Shown in pieces: positions 17,521 to 26,568 of a stretch of 64,000 nucleotides of DNA. The stretch is from Actinocorallia herbida (lineage in GTDB: Bacteria; Actinomycetota; Actinomycetes; Streptosporangiales; Streptosporangiaceae). Below the pieces are notes generated by a model. That model did not search any database. It was not told where the DNA came from and saw nothing but the letters and a program-made list of their open reading frames with translations. The DNA lies in assembly GCF_003751225.1 (NCBI RefSeq), contig NZ_RJKE01000001.1, forward strand, positions 6,572,001 through 6,636,000, given 5' to 3'. The position numbers and the translations under genes are program-made. The stretch's first letter is position 1. The number at the start of each line of letters is the position of its first letter.

Positions 17521-17933
17521 TAGGGGCTCCTCCCGTATGTGCCGCGTGTACGGCGACCTTACCTGGGGCTGCTACGGGCTGGCGTAGGTGGCGTTCCGCC
17601 CTGAGCAGAGCGACCGAGGGGTCCCTACGGTTATCACCCTTACGCGGGTTGCCGAAACGGGGTAAAGGGCACATCGCCGTGCGGCGTGCCTGGTGGCGGG
17701 GGCGGCGCGCGCCGAAGGACGGAGCCCGGGTGCCTCCGAGAGGGCCGTGCGGGGGCGTCTGGGGGCCTCCCACCGGGGTCCTCGGGTGAGGTGCTCACAT
17801 GGGGTGGGCGGGGCCCTCCGAGGGCTACGGAGCCTCCGGGGAGGGAACGCCGAGGGTCCCGCACACGGGTGCGTGCGGGACCCTCGGCGTTGGACGGACT
17901 GCCGGGCCGCCCGGCCGTCCTGGAGGCCCTCGG
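17521..17933 (-). promoter_or_regulatory. dop-pup intergenic region
   Basis: A 413-bp gap holding the large hairpin that ends dop and about 320 bp upstream of pup. Possible pup promoter elements include TAAGGT (minus strand, around 17558), but no convincing -35 box is seen. The stretch 17690-17845 is very GC-rich and I see no gene in it. Confidence 0.5.
17846..17891 (-). terminator. Large hairpin after dop
   Basis: A perfect 19-bp stem (17846-17864 with 17873-17891) with an 8-nt loop, 43 nt beyond the dop stop. It separates dop from pup transcription. Confidence 0.85.
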
Positions 17934-19451
17934 TCAGCCCTGGCCGGCCAGGACGGCCAGAAGGTCGGCCGCGGTGCGGCAGCGGTCGAGGAGGGCGCCC
18001 ACGTGGGTCTTGGTGCCGCGCAGCGGCTCCAGGGTGGGCACGCGCTGGAGGGATTCGCGGCCGGGGACGTCGAAGATGACGCTGTCCCAGCTGGCGGCGG
18101 CGACGTTGTCGGCGTACTGGGCGAGGCAGCGGCCGCGGAAGTAGGCCCGGGTGTCTTCCGGCGGCGCCTCGATGGCGCGGGTGACGTCGTCCTCGGTGAG
18201 GAGGCGGTCGATGCGGCCGAGCGCGACGAGCTTGTTGTAGAGGCCGCGGTCGGGGCGGATGTCGGAGTACTGGAGGTCGACGAGTTCGAGGCGGCTGTGG
18301 CCCCAGTCGAGGCCGTCGCGGCTGCGGTAGCCCTCGAGGAGTTCGAGTTTGGCGACCCAGTCGAGTTCGCGGGACAGCTGCATCGGGTCGTCGCCGAGCC
18401 GGGTGAGGACCGATTCCCAGCGGGTGAGGATGTCGACGGTCATCTCGTCGGTGTCGGTCCCGTATTTGTCCTCGACGTATTTGCGGGCCTGCTCGAGGTA
18501 TTCCATCTGGAGTTGGATGGCCGTCATCTTGCGGCCGTCCTTGAGGGTGATGAGGTGTTTGCAGCTCGGGTCGTGCGAAATGGCCCGCAGCGAGGCGACC
18601 GGGGATTCGATGCCGCGGTCGGCGGTGAGGAATCCGTCTTCGATCATGGCGAGGACGAGGGCGGTGGTGCCGGCCTTGAGGTAGGTGGAGATCTCGCTCA
18701 TGTTGGCGTCGCCGATGATGACGTGCAGGCGCCGGTACTTCTCGGGGTCGGCGTGGGGTTCGTCGCGGGTGTTGATGATGGGCCGCTTGAGGGTGGTCTC
18801 CAGGCCGACCTCGACTTCGAAGAAGTCGGCGCGCTGGCTGATCTGGAAGCCGTCGCCGCGGCCGTCGACGCCGATGCCGACGCGGCCCGCGCCGCAGAAG
18901 ACCTGGCGGGTGACGAAGAAGGGGGTGAGGTGCCTGACGATGTCGGAGAACGGGGTCTCGCGCTTCATCAGGTAGTTCTCGTGGCAGCCGTAGCTGGCGC
19001 CCTTGTTGTCGGTGTTGTTCTTGTAGAGCTGGATGGGGTGGGTGCCGGGGACGAGGGCGGCGCGCTTGGCCGCGTCGGCCATGACCCGTTCACCGGCTTT
19101 GTCCCACAGGACGAGGTCGAGGGGGTTGGTGACCTCGGGGGTGGAGTATTCGGGGTGTGCGTGGTCGACGTAGAGCCGGGCGCCGTTGGTGAGGATGACG
19201 TTGGCGAGGCCGAGGTCCTCGTCGGTGAGTTGGGTGGGGTCGGCGACTTCGCGGGCGAGGTCGAAGCCGCGCGCGTCGCGCAGGGGGTTCTCCTCTTCGA
19301 AGTCCCAGCGGGCTTTGCGGGCCCGTGCCGCTGATGCCGCGAGGTACGCGTTGACGACCTGGCTGGAGGTCACCATCGCGTTGGCCCCGGGTTGTCCCGG
19401 TACGGAGATGCCGTATTCGGTTTCTGTTCCCATGACCCGCCGAACGCTCAT
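17934..19451 (-). CDS. dop: Pup deamidase/depupylase Dop
   Basis: A 505-aa glutamine-synthetase-fold enzyme. It deamidates the C-terminal Gln of Pup and also removes Pup from substrates. It has the [13 protein letters not shown] site near residue 7, the family-specific inserted 'Dop loop' region (about 45-80), and [14 protein letters not shown] with the catalytic Asp at 96. [18 protein letters not shown] and [20 protein letters not shown] follow, as in PafA. ATG 19451 has TAGGCT 7 nt upstream and matches the usual [14 protein letters not shown] opening. It ends at a 19-bp hairpin, so it does not obviously run into pup. Confidence 0.96.
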   Translation of the reverse strand: MSVRRVMGTETEYGISVPGQPGANAMVTSSQVVNAYLAASAARARKARWDFEEENPLRDARGFDLAREVADPTQLTDEDLGLANVILTNGARLYVDHAHPEYSTPEVTNPLDLVLWDKAGERVMADAAKRAALVPGTHPIQLYKNNTDNKGASYGCHENYLMKRETPFSDIVRHLTPFFVTRQVFCGAGRVGIGVDGRGDGFQISQRADFFEVEVGLETTLKRPIINTRDEPHADPEKYRRLHVIIGDANMSEISTYLKAGTTALVLAMIEDGFLTADRGIESPVASLRAISHDPSCKHLITLKDGRKMTAIQLQMEYLEQARKYVEDKYGTDTDEMTVDILTRWESVLTRLGDDPMQLSRELDWVAKLELLEGYRSRDGLDWGHSRLELVDLQYSDIRPDRGLYNKLVALGRIDRLLTEDDVTRAIEAPPEDTRAYFRGRCLAQYADNVAAASWDSVIFDVPGRESLQRVPTLEPLRGTKTHVGALLDRCRTAADLLAVLAGQG

Positions 19452-19539
19452 GTGTCCGAGCCTAGTGGGCTTCTCGCGGATCTCGACGGGCGGAGCCCGG
19501 TTCGGCGCGTTTTTGTGGTGCGGGTGTGTGGGCATGCGA

Positions 19540-19568
19540 AACGGCGGGCACACTGGGTGCCCGCCGTT
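19540..19568 (-). terminator. Hairpin after mpa/arc
   Basis: A perfect 12-bp stem (19540-19551 with 19557-19568) and 5-nt loop, 25 nt past the Mpa/ARC stop, upstream of the dop promoter. Confidence 0.8.
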
Positions 19569-19592
19569 CTGTGGTGCTTGTGGCGACCGGTG

Positions 19593-21353
19593 TTACAGGT
19601 ATTGGCCGGTGTTGGCGACGGTGTCGATGCTCCGGCCGGATTCCGCGCCCTTGGTGCCGGAGACGAGCGTGCGGATGTACACGATCCGTTCGCCCTTCTT
19701 TCCGGAGATGCGGGCCCAGTCGTCGGGGTTGGTGGTGTTGGGCAGGTCCTCGTTCTCGGAGAACTCGTCGACGCAGGCGTCGAGGAGGTGCTGGACCCGG
19801 AGGCCCTTCTGGCCGGTGTCGAGGAACTGCTTGATGGCCATCTTCTTGGCGCGGTCGACGATGTTCTGGATCATCGCGCCGCTGTTGAAGTCCTTGAAGT
19901 AGAGGACTTCCTTGTCGCCGTTGGCGTAGGTCACCTCGAGGAAGCGGTTCTCCTCGGTCTCGGTGTACATGCGCTCGACGGTGGCCTGGATCATGGCGTC
20001 GACGGTGTGCTGGTTCTCGCCGCCGTGTTCCTTGAGGTCGTCGGGGTGCAGGGGCAGTTCCGGGATGAGGTACTTGGAGAAGATGTCCTTGGCCGCTTCG
20101 GCGTCCGGGCGCTCGATCTTGATCTTGACGTCGAGCCGTCCGGGCCGCAGGATCGCGGGGTCGATCATGTCCTCGCGGTTGGAGGCGCCGATGACGATGA
20201 CGTTCTCCAGTCCCTCGACGCCGTCGATCTCCGACAGGAGCTGGGGCACGATCGTGTTCTCGACGTCGGAGGAGACGCCGGATCCGCGGGTGCGGAAGAT
20301 CGAGTCCATCTCGTCGAAGAAGACGATGACCGGGGTGCCGGCGGAGGCCTTCTCGCGGGCTCGTTGGAAGACGAGGCGGATGTGGCGCTCGGTTTCGCCG
20401 ACGTACTTGTTGAGAAGTTCGGGGCCCTTGATGTTGAGGAAGAAGGACTTGCCTTCCTGCCCGGTCTTCTCGGCGACCTGCTTGGCGAGGCTGTTGGCGA
20501 CGGCCTTGGCGATGAGGGTCTTGCCGCAGCCTGGCGGGCCGTACAGCAGGACGCCCTTCGGTGGCCGGAGCTTGTGCTCGCGGAACAGTTCGGCGTGCAG
20601 GTAGGGCAGTTCGACGGCGTCGCGGATCATCTCGATCTGCGGGCCGAGTCCACCGATCTCCTCGTAGGCGATGTCGGGGACTTCCTCCAGGACGAGTTCT
20701 TCGACCTCGGCCTTCTGGATCTTCTCGTACACGTAGCCGGAGCGGGTGTCGAGCATCAGCGAGTCTCCGGCGCGCAGGACGATGCCGCGCAGGGGTTCGG
20801 CGAGCTTGACGATCCGTTCCTCGTCGGCGTGCGCCACCACGAGGGCGCGTTCGCCGTCGGCGAACACCTCCTTGAGGGCGACGACTTCGCCTTGCTGCTC
20901 GAATTCGAGGGCCTCGACCACGTTGAGTGCCTCGTTGAGCATGACCTCTTGACCGACTTGGAGGTCTTCGACCTCCACTGCCGGAGAGACGTTCACCCGG
21001 AGCTTGCGGCCCCCGGTGAAGATGTCGACGGTGCCGTCCTCACGAGCGCTGAGGAAGATGCCGTAGCCGGATGGCGGTTGCGCCAGCCGGTCGACCTCCT
21101 CCTTGAGAGCGATGATCTGCTCTCTTGCCTCTCTGAGTGTGGACACCAGTCGCTCGTTCTGGCCCGTCACTGCGGCCAGATTCGCCTGTGCCTCATGCAG
21201 GCGCTCCTCGAGCACCCGCGTCTGGCGGGGGGATTCCGCGAGCTTCCGACGCAGAACGGAGATCTCTTCCTCCAGGAAAGAGAGCTGCGTCTGGAGGTCA
21301 CGAACCTCTCTGTCGTGCGTCTTTCGCCCTGCGGCGTCATCACGAGCGGCCAC
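19593..21353 (-). CDS. arc: Proteasome-associated AAA ATPase (Mpa/ARC)
   Basis: A 586-aa hexameric unfoldase that captures pupylated proteins and threads them into PrcAB. An N-terminal coiled coil (about 15-75; [19 protein letters not shown]) binds Pup. Two OB-type interdomain modules follow, then the AAA module with Walker A GPPGCGKT and Walker [11 protein letters not shown]. The protein ends in GQYL, the motif that docks on the alpha ring. The GTG start has GAGGAGG about 8 nt upstream. The gene is known as mpa in mycobacteria and arc elsewhere. It is separated from dop by a hairpin. Confidence 0.96.
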   Translation of the reverse strand: MAARDDAAGRKTHDREVRDLQTQLSFLEEEISVLRRKLAESPRQTRVLEERLHEAQANLAAVTGQNERLVSTLREAREQIIALKEEVDRLAQPPSGYGIFLSAREDGTVDIFTGGRKLRVNVSPAVEVEDLQVGQEVMLNEALNVVEALEFEQQGEVVALKEVFADGERALVVAHADEERIVKLAEPLRGIVLRAGDSLMLDTRSGYVYEKIQKAEVEELVLEEVPDIAYEEIGGLGPQIEMIRDAVELPYLHAELFREHKLRPPKGVLLYGPPGCGKTLIAKAVANSLAKQVAEKTGQEGKSFFLNIKGPELLNKYVGETERHIRLVFQRAREKASAGTPVIVFFDEMDSIFRTRGSGVSSDVENTIVPQLLSEIDGVEGLENVIVIGASNREDMIDPAILRPGRLDVKIKIERPDAEAAKDIFSKYLIPELPLHPDDLKEHGGENQHTVDAMIQATVERMYTETEENRFLEVTYANGDKEVLYFKDFNSGAMIQNIVDRAKKMAIKQFLDTGQKGLRVQHLLDACVDEFSENEDLPNTTNPDDWARISGKKGERIVYIRTLVSGTKGAESGRSIDTVANTGQYL

Positions 21354-21555
21354 GCCCCGTCACCTCCTCACGAAGAGCCGACGACCTACTCTGACCCTAC
21401 CTATCTGGCGGGGATCCGTAACCTGACTATTGCATTTCCTTACCGTGGCGGTCCAGTTACGGCGCGCGGTTCGGGCAGGTGAGATCGGCCTGGACGGCTA
21501 AAGAAACGTCGGTGAAACAGAAAAATCACGGCGCGGCGGGTCGGCCGGGGGTCGA

Positions 21556-22524
21556 TTACGCCGGAGGCGAACCGATTTCCGATTCTCCGTCCGTAACGTT
21601 CACGGGTTCGGCGGGGAAGGTATTCCCGTTACCGCGGGTGAGTTCGTTTTCGGCCGGTTCGGGGTAAGCGCCCTTGGCCGGGCGGCGGCGCCGGAGCGGC
21701 GGGGTGACGCCGTCGGCGAGGCGGCGGGCGGTGATGAGGAAGCCGGTGTGGCCGATCATGCGGTGGTCGGGCCGGACGGCGAGGCCTTCCACGTGCCAGG
21801 AGCGGACCATGGTCTCGAAGGCGTAGGGCTCGGCGAAGGAGCCGTGTTCGCGCAGTCCCTCGACGACGCGGGACATCTGGGTGGTGGTGGCGACGTAGGC
21901 GCACACCAGGCCGCCGGGGACGAGGGCCTTGCCGACGGCGTCGAGGCATTCCCAGGGGGCGAGCATGTCGAGGACGACGCGGTCGACGTCGGTCTCGGTG
22001 ATGGCGTCCTCGAGGGAGCCGACGGTGAGCTTCCAGCTGGGGTGGGGGCCGCCGAAGAACTTCTCGACGTTCTTGCGGGCGACCTCCGCGAAGTCCTCGC
22101 GGCGCTCGTAGGAGGACAGGGTGCCGTGCTCGCCGACGGCGCGCAGGAGGAAGCAGGACAGGGCGCCGGATCCGGCGCCGGCCTCGACGACGCGGGCGCC
22201 GGGGAAGATGTCGGCCATGGCGACGATCTGGCCGGCGTCCTTGGGGTAGACGACGGCCGCGCCGCGCGGCATGCGGACGGCGAAGTCCTGAAGGAGGGGG
22301 CGGAAGACGAGGTAGTCGATGCCGCCGGTGGAGCGCACCACGATGCCTTCGGGGCGGCCGATGATCTCGTCGAACTGGAGGTAGCCCTTGTGGCCGTGCC
22401 ATTGCTTGCCGGCGGCGAGGGTGACGGTGTTGATGCGGCCCTTGGGGTCGGTGAGCTGCACCTGGTCCCCGTCGCGGAGGATGCCGTGGGGTGTGCGGGG
22501 GCCGGGTTCGTGGGTGGCGCTCAT
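21556..22524 (-). CDS. trmI: tRNA (adenine-N1)-methyltransferase TrmI
   Basis: A 322-aa SAM-dependent methyltransferase that should form m1A58 in tRNA. The N-terminal barrel includes DPKGRINTVTLAAGKQWHGHKG. The Rossmann motif I is ADIFPGARVVEAGAGSGALSCFLL (about 110-132), after a YPKDAGQI signature typical of TrmI. The C-terminal 40 residues are a low-complexity Arg/Pro/Glu extension. ATG 22524 has TAATCT 6 nt upstream, one of the strongest leaderless signals here. The gene adjoins the proteasome ATPase gene in many actinobacteria; the link is unexplained. Confidence 0.93.
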   Translation of the reverse strand: MSATHEPGPRTPHGILRDGDQVQLTDPKGRINTVTLAAGKQWHGHKGYLQFDEIIGRPEGIVVRSTGGIDYLVFRPLLQDFAVRMPRGAAVVYPKDAGQIVAMADIFPGARVVEAGAGSGALSCFLLRAVGEHGTLSSYERREDFAEVARKNVEKFFGGPHPSWKLTVGSLEDAITETDVDRVVLDMLAPWECLDAVGKALVPGGLVCAYVATTTQMSRVVEGLREHGSFAEPYAFETMVRSWHVEGLAVRPDHRMIGHTGFLITARRLADGVTPPLRRRRPAKGAYPEPAENELTRGNGNTFPAEPVNVTDGESEIGSPPA

Positions 22525-22587
22525 CGGGTCAGATTATCGGTCCCGGAGGGGTCTTCGGGCCGGTCAGCCCGGTGGGCTCCGGGCCGG

Positions 22588-23706
22588 TCAGGTGTTGGTG
22601 AGGGTGCGGTGGAGATCGGTGGTGGACAGGACGCCGTAGATGTCTCCGGCGGGGTCGAGGAGGAGGTGCTCGGTGGCGCCGGAGTCGTGGACGGCCTGGA
22701 GGAGGTCCTGGCCGGAGAGGTCGGCGGCGAGGGTGGTGGCGGCGTCGAGTCCGCGGGAGACCTCGCCCGCGGTGGTCCAGGGGCGGCGGGCGGGGGGGAC
22801 GGCGTCGACGGCGTGTTCGCTGACGAGTCCGGTGGGGCGGCCGTGGCCGTCGACGATGACGAGGGCTCCCGCGCCGTTGGCGCGGGCGTGGTCGAGGGCG
22901 ACGGCGAGGGGGGTGTCGGCGGTGACGGCTGCGGCGCGGCGGGCGAGGCGGCGGGCGGTGAGGAGGGGGAGGCGGTCGCGGAGGCGTTCCGCGCGCAGGG
23001 ACTGGGTGGCTGCGATCCACATGAAGGAGGCGAGGAAGGCGGCCCACAGGACGGTGATCCAGTCGGTGCCGCCGGTGGTGCGGACGGCGAGCCAGGTGCC
23101 GCCGAGGAGGACGAGGAGGGCGAGGGCGCGGCCGGTGTGGGCGGCGACGATGGTGCCGGTGCGGTCGCGGCCGGTGATCTTCCAGACGGTGGCGCGGACG
23201 AGGAAGCCGCCGTCGAGGGGGAGGCCGGGCAGGAGGTTGAAGACGCCGACGATGAGGTTGGTGAGGGTGAGGGCCTGGAGGAGGAGTGCGGGGACGGGTC
23301 CTGGCTGGGTGAGGGCGAGGAGGGCCGCTCCGGCACCGCCGAGGGCGAGGGAGAGGACGGGTCCGGCGGCGGCGATGAGGAAGGAGGCGCCGGGGCGGGT
23401 GGATTCGCGTTCGAGCTGGGTGACGCCGCCGAGGAGGTGGAGGACGATGGCGCGGACGGGGAGGCCGAAGGCGCGGGCGGTGACGGCGTGGCCGAGTTCG
23501 TGGAGGAAGACCGAGAGGTAGAGCAGGATGGCGAAGGAGGCGGCGAGCGCGGTGGCGGCGGGCTGGGGGGCGACGCGTTCGGCGGCGGGCAGGAAGCCGA
23601 GGGTGATGAGGAGGGCGATGGGGAACCAGCTGAGCGAGACGTACACGGGGACGCCCATGATCGTGCCGAGGGACAGGCCGGGCGGTCGTTCTTCGTCTCT
23701 GCGCAC
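22588..23706 (-). CDS. Site-2 protease family (M50) zinc metalloprotease with CBS pair
   Basis: A 372-aa integral membrane protease. The active-site motif HELGH lies in a transmembrane helix (FLHELGHAVTARAFGLPV, about 68-85) and the second metal site is NLLPGLPLDGG (about 165). The C-terminal about 130 residues are two CBS motifs that may bind adenosyl ligands and gate activity. There is no PDZ domain, which marks the CBS-containing branch rather than RseP-type proteins. Substrate is unknown. The GTG start at 23706 is set by TAGCAT 7 nt upstream. It is divergent from the RecB-like gene with 62 bp between starts. Confidence 0.9.
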   Translation of the reverse strand: MRRDEERPPGLSLGTIMGVPVYVSLSWFPIALLITLGFLPAAERVAPQPAATALAASFAILLYLSVFLHELGHAVTARAFGLPVRAIVLHLLGGVTQLERESTRPGASFLIAAAGPVLSLALGGAGAALLALTQPGPVPALLLQALTLTNLIVGVFNLLPGLPLDGGFLVRATVWKITGRDRTGTIVAAHTGRALALLVLLGGTWLAVRTTGGTDWITVLWAAFLASFMWIAATQSLRAERLRDRLPLLTARRLARRAAAVTADTPLAVALDHARANGAGALVIVDGHGRPTGLVSEHAVDAVPPARRPWTTAGEVSRGLDAATTLAADLSGQDLLQAVHDSGATEHLLLDPAGDIYGVLSTTDLHRTLTNT

Positions 23707-23768
23707 GTTGTCGATGCTAGCCAGCGGGTGGGCGGGTTCCGTCGTACCCGTCCCCTAGTCTCTTCGCC

Positions 23769-24665
23769 ATGACCTCCACGACCGGTTCTGGGCCCTCGGT
23801 GATCGGTTCGCTGTCGCCGTCGCGGGCGGGCGATTTCATGACGTGTCCGCTGCTGTATCGGTTCCGGGTGATCGATCGGATCGAGGAGCGGCCGTCGCCG
23901 GCGGCGGTGCGGGGGACGCTGGTGCACGCGGTGCTGGAGCGGTTGTTCGATCTTCCGGCGGCGGAGCGCACGGCGGTGGCGGCGCGGGCGATGCTGGAGC
24001 CGCAGTGGGCGGATCTGGTGGCGCGGGAGCCGGAGTTGGATTCGCTGTTCGAGGGGGCGGCGGAGGGTGAGCGGGAGGAGTGGCTGGCGCGGGCGCATGA
24101 GCTGGTGGAGAGTTATTTCACGTTGGAGGATCCGCGTCGTCTGGAGCCGGCCGATCGTGAGCTGTTCGTGGAGACGGTGCTGGAGTCGGGGCTGAAGCTG
24201 CGGGGGTACATCGACCGGGTGGATGTGGCGCCGTCGGGTGAGGTGCGGATCGTCGATTACAAGACGGGGTCGGCGCCGCGGGCGGATTTCGAGGCTCGGG
24301 CGCTGTTCCAGATGCGGTTCTACGCGCTGGTGCTGTGGCGGTTGCAGGGGCGGGTTCCGGCGTTGCTGCAGTTGATGTATCTGGGGAACGGCGAGGTGCT
24401 GCGGTATGCGCCGGACGAGGCGGATCTGCGGGCGACGGAGCGGAAGCTCGAGGCGTTGTGGCGGGCGATCGCGCGGGCGGCGGAGACGGGTGAGTGGCGG
24501 CCGCGGCCGGGGCGGTTGTGCGATTGGTGCGATCACAAGGAGCGGTGCCCTGAGTTCGGGGGTGTGCTGCCGCCGTTGCCGGAGGGGGCCGGCCCGGAGG
24601 GGGTGCGCAGGGCGCCGGTGGAGGTGGCGGTCCCGGCACAACGGGATTTTTCTGACGATCTATGA
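23769..24665 (+). CDS. RecB-family PD-(D/E)XK exonuclease, iron-sulfur type
   Basis: A 298-aa nuclease of the Cas4/AddB/RecB group. SPSRAGDFMTCPLLYRF supplies the first Cys (about 28). RGTLVHAVLERLF carries the conserved His. GYIDRVDVAPSGEVRIVDYKTG is the D-x(n)-D-Y-K active site. CDWCDHKERCPEF supplies three further Cys that with the first could hold a 4Fe-4S cluster. It should degrade DNA ends. The ATG has TAGTCT 7 nt upstream. It is followed by a DnaQ-like exonuclease on the same strand. The protein is stand-alone, without a helicase domain. Confidence 0.9.
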   Translation: MTSTTGSGPSVIGSLSPSRAGDFMTCPLLYRFRVIDRIEERPSPAAVRGTLVHAVLERLFDLPAAERTAVAARAMLEPQWADLVAREPELDSLFEGAAEGEREEWLARAHELVESYFTLEDPRRLEPADRELFVETVLESGLKLRGYIDRVDVAPSGEVRIVDYKTGSAPRADFEARALFQMRFYALVLWRLQGRVPALLQLMYLGNGEVLRYAPDEADLRATERKLEALWRAIARAAETGEWRPRPGRLCDWCDHKERCPEFGGVLPPLPEGAGPEGVRRAPVEVAVPAQRDFSDDL

Positions 24666-24784
24666 GTTCCAGCCCGAAAGCACCAGCCGCTCAAGGAGTG
24701 TTTCGTCGGAGTCCTACGGTTTTGTAGGGGTCTGGTGATGGATTGGTGACGCATGGGCGCCGCGCGCCGGTTACGGTGCGGGGT

Positions 24785-25375
24785 ATGGGTGCGCCGGATC
24801 TTTATTTCTCGTGCGACGTGGAGGCCGACGGTCCGGTGCCGGGCCCGTACTCGATGTCGAGTTTCGGGCTGTCGGTGGCCGGGGTGTTCGACGGGCGGTC
24901 GTTCACGCCCTATCCGCCGACGAAGCACACGTTCTATGCGGAGCTGAAGCCGATCAGTGCGGAGTTCGTGCCGGAGGCGGCGGCGGTGAGCGGGCTGGAC
25001 CGTGCCCGGCTGGTCGCCGAGGGGCAGGATCCGCGGGCGGCGATGACGGCGGCGGGCGTGTGGGTGCGGGCGCGGGCTCGGGAGGCCAAGGCGGTCCCGG
25101 TGTTCGCGGCTTATCCGCTGGGTTTCGACTGGCTGTTCATGTACTGGTATTTCATCCAGTTCGCCGAGGCGGGGTCGCCGTTCGGGCACGCGCGGGCGCT
25201 GGACATCAAGACGCTGTACGCGGCGCGGGCCGGGGCGCAGATCCGGGACGCGGTGAAGAGCGCGATGCCGCGCCGGCTGCTGTCGCGCAGGCCGCACACG
25301 CATCACGCGCTGGACGACGCGATCGAGCAGGCGGAGCTGCTGCAGAACCTGATGGTGTGGGACGGCTCCCGCTGA
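24785..25375 (+). CDS. DnaQ-like 3'-5' exonuclease (DEDDh fold)
   Basis: A 196-aa protein with a DEDD-type layout: acidic pair in FSCDVEADG (near 11), a third Asp probably in AYPLGFDWLFM (near 107-117), and His plus Asp in HHALDDAIEQ (near 178-187). The His-x4-Asp spacing points to the DEDDh group. It is short and has no polymerase partner nearby, so it may act on RNA or DNA ends on its own. ATG 24785 has TACGGT 7 nt upstream, so it appears independently transcribed from the RecB-like gene. Substrate is unknown. Confidence 0.8.
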   Translation: MGAPDLYFSCDVEADGPVPGPYSMSSFGLSVAGVFDGRSFTPYPPTKHTFYAELKPISAEFVPEAAAVSGLDRARLVAEGQDPRAAMTAAGVWVRARAREAKAVPVFAAYPLGFDWLFMYWYFIQFAEAGSPFGHARALDIKTLYAARAGAQIRDAVKSAMPRRLLSRRPHTHHALDDAIEQAELLQNLMVWDGSR

Positions 25376-25396
25376 GCCGGTGACCGGCCGGGCCGT

Positions 25397-25425
25397 GGCG
25401 CCGGGTGGAGTCCCCGCCCGGTGCC
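25397..25425. terminator. Hairpin between convergent genes
   Basis: A 12-bp stem with two G-U pairs (25397-25408 with 25414-25425) and a 5-nt loop, between the DnaQ-like gene and the membrane protein gene. Confidence 0.65.
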
Positions 25426-25434
25426 CGGGCCCGG

Positions 25435-26505
25435 TCAGGCGGCGACGGTCTCGATCTCTTCCTCGGTGACGGGGTCGGGTTCCGGCGCGGGGGCGGGTGC
25501 GGGGCGGCGGCGCCGTTCGGCGAGCGCGGCGAGGGCGCACAGGAGGGCGCCCGCGGCGAGCCAGGCGAAGAGGGTGAGGATGTGGCCGGTGCGGGCGGCG
25601 TCGGGGAAGTAGAGGGTCGTGCGGACGGTCTCCAGGAGCGCCGCGCCGTTCCAGAAGGTGTGGAGGGCGCCGAAGAAGCCGTTCTGGAGGTCGGGGGTGA
25701 AGATGCCGCCTGAGCTGGTGAAGTTGAGCATGACGAACAGGACGGTGACGACCAGGGTGGTCCAGCGCTTGAGGAAGGGGAAGAGGCCGACGCCGATGAG
25801 GATGATCCCGCCGGAGTAGAGCCAGGCCAGGGGCCAGAACGTCCAGAGGCCGTGGGTGAGGACGTGGAAGACGGGGGCGCCGAGGAGGGTCCCCGCGGTG
25901 GCGACGACGGCGGACATGGCGGCGGCGAACAGGAGCCGGATCCGCATGGGGAGGGCGCCGGTGGTGGCGCCGATGAGCCCGGCGGAGGCGTAGGAGCCGA
26001 TGCTGAGGGCGACGAGGAGGAAGAACAGGCCCTGGCCGGTGGGGTCGTGTGCCGCGGTGGGGGCGAGGTCGGTGACGCCGAGGGGGGCGCCCTGTTCGGC
26101 GGCGACCTTGGTGAAGGCGGTCTCGGCGGCGCTCGCGCTGGTCTCGGAGGCGGCCTTGGCGACGATCAGCTCGTGGGTGGCCGGGACGTAGGCGGCGGTG
26201 GTCGCGCGGTCGGCGACGAGGGCGGCGGCGGTGGCCCGGTTGGGGACCGTGGTGACGTCGAGGGCGGCGCCGGCGGTGTCCTTGAGGGTCTGGGCGAACG
26301 CCTTGGTCTTGGCGTTGTCGGCGACGACGGTGACGGCCATGTGGTGGGGGGCGGGTGAGGCGAGGGCGCTCATGTAGGCGAGGCCCATGCCGAGGCAGAG
26401 GACGAGGGGGGTGAGGAGGTGGATGAGCAGGTGTGCCGCCGCCGGGGAGCGCAGGGCCGCCGGTCCGTTCGAGGGGGCCGCGTGCGCGGCGGTTGATTCG
26501 GGCAC
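25435..26505 (-). CDS. Membrane protein resembling YhgE/Pip or ABC-2 type permeases
   Basis: A 356-aa protein. An N-terminal helix (LLIHLLTPLVLCLGMGLAYMSAL, about 25-47) is followed by an extracytoplasmic domain of about 110 residues (VTVVADNAKTKAFAQTLKD, then ATTAAYVPATHELIV). Five to six further membrane spans follow (LFFLLVALSIGSYASAGLIG, then a long C-terminal block), and the tail is Pro/Glu-rich. This layout resembles YhgE/Pip-like and ABC-2-type export proteins; assignment is tentative. The GTG start at 26505 follows GGGAGGA by 8 nt. It is divergent from a marR gene and shares a twin operator with it, so MarR repression is likely. Confidence 0.7.
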   Translation of the reverse strand: MPESTAAHAAPSNGPAALRSPAAAHLLIHLLTPLVLCLGMGLAYMSALASPAPHHMAVTVVADNAKTKAFAQTLKDTAGAALDVTTVPNRATAAALVADRATTAAYVPATHELIVAKAASETSASAAETAFTKVAAEQGAPLGVTDLAPTAAHDPTGQGLFFLLVALSIGSYASAGLIGATTGALPMRIRLLFAAAMSAVVATAGTLLGAPVFHVLTHGLWTFWPLAWLYSGGIILIGVGLFPFLKRWTTLVVTVLFVMLNFTSSGGIFTPDLQNGFFGALHTFWNGAALLETVRTTLYFPDAARTGHILTLFAWLAAGALLCALAALAERRRRPAPAPAPEPDPVTEEEIETVAA

Positions 26506-26525
26506 CTGTGCCGTCCTCCCAATTG

Positions 26526-26567
26526 GTTGCAGAATACAACTGACTGAAGATGGTTGTACTCTACAAC
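26526..26567. promoter_or_regulatory. Twin MarR-type operator in divergent promoter
   Basis: Site 1 is GTTGCAGAATACAAC (26526-26540, one mismatch in the dyad). Site 2 is GTTGTACTCTACAAC (26553-26567), a perfect inverted repeat that extends to 26552-26568. Centres are 27 bp apart. Site 2 ends one base before the marR ATG and contains its candidate -10 (TACTCT). Confidence 0.75.
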
Positions 26568-26568
26568 C

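Noticed and set aside
17640-17864. A 74-codon Pro-rich minus-strand frame between dop and pup
   Set aside because: It overlaps the dop terminator hairpin, has no ribosome site and has Pro/Arg low complexity.
19392-21482. A 696-codon plus-strand frame opposite the Mpa/ARC gene
   Set aside because: It is wholly antisense to a well-identified AAA ATPase, with low-complexity Asp/Val/Leu composition.
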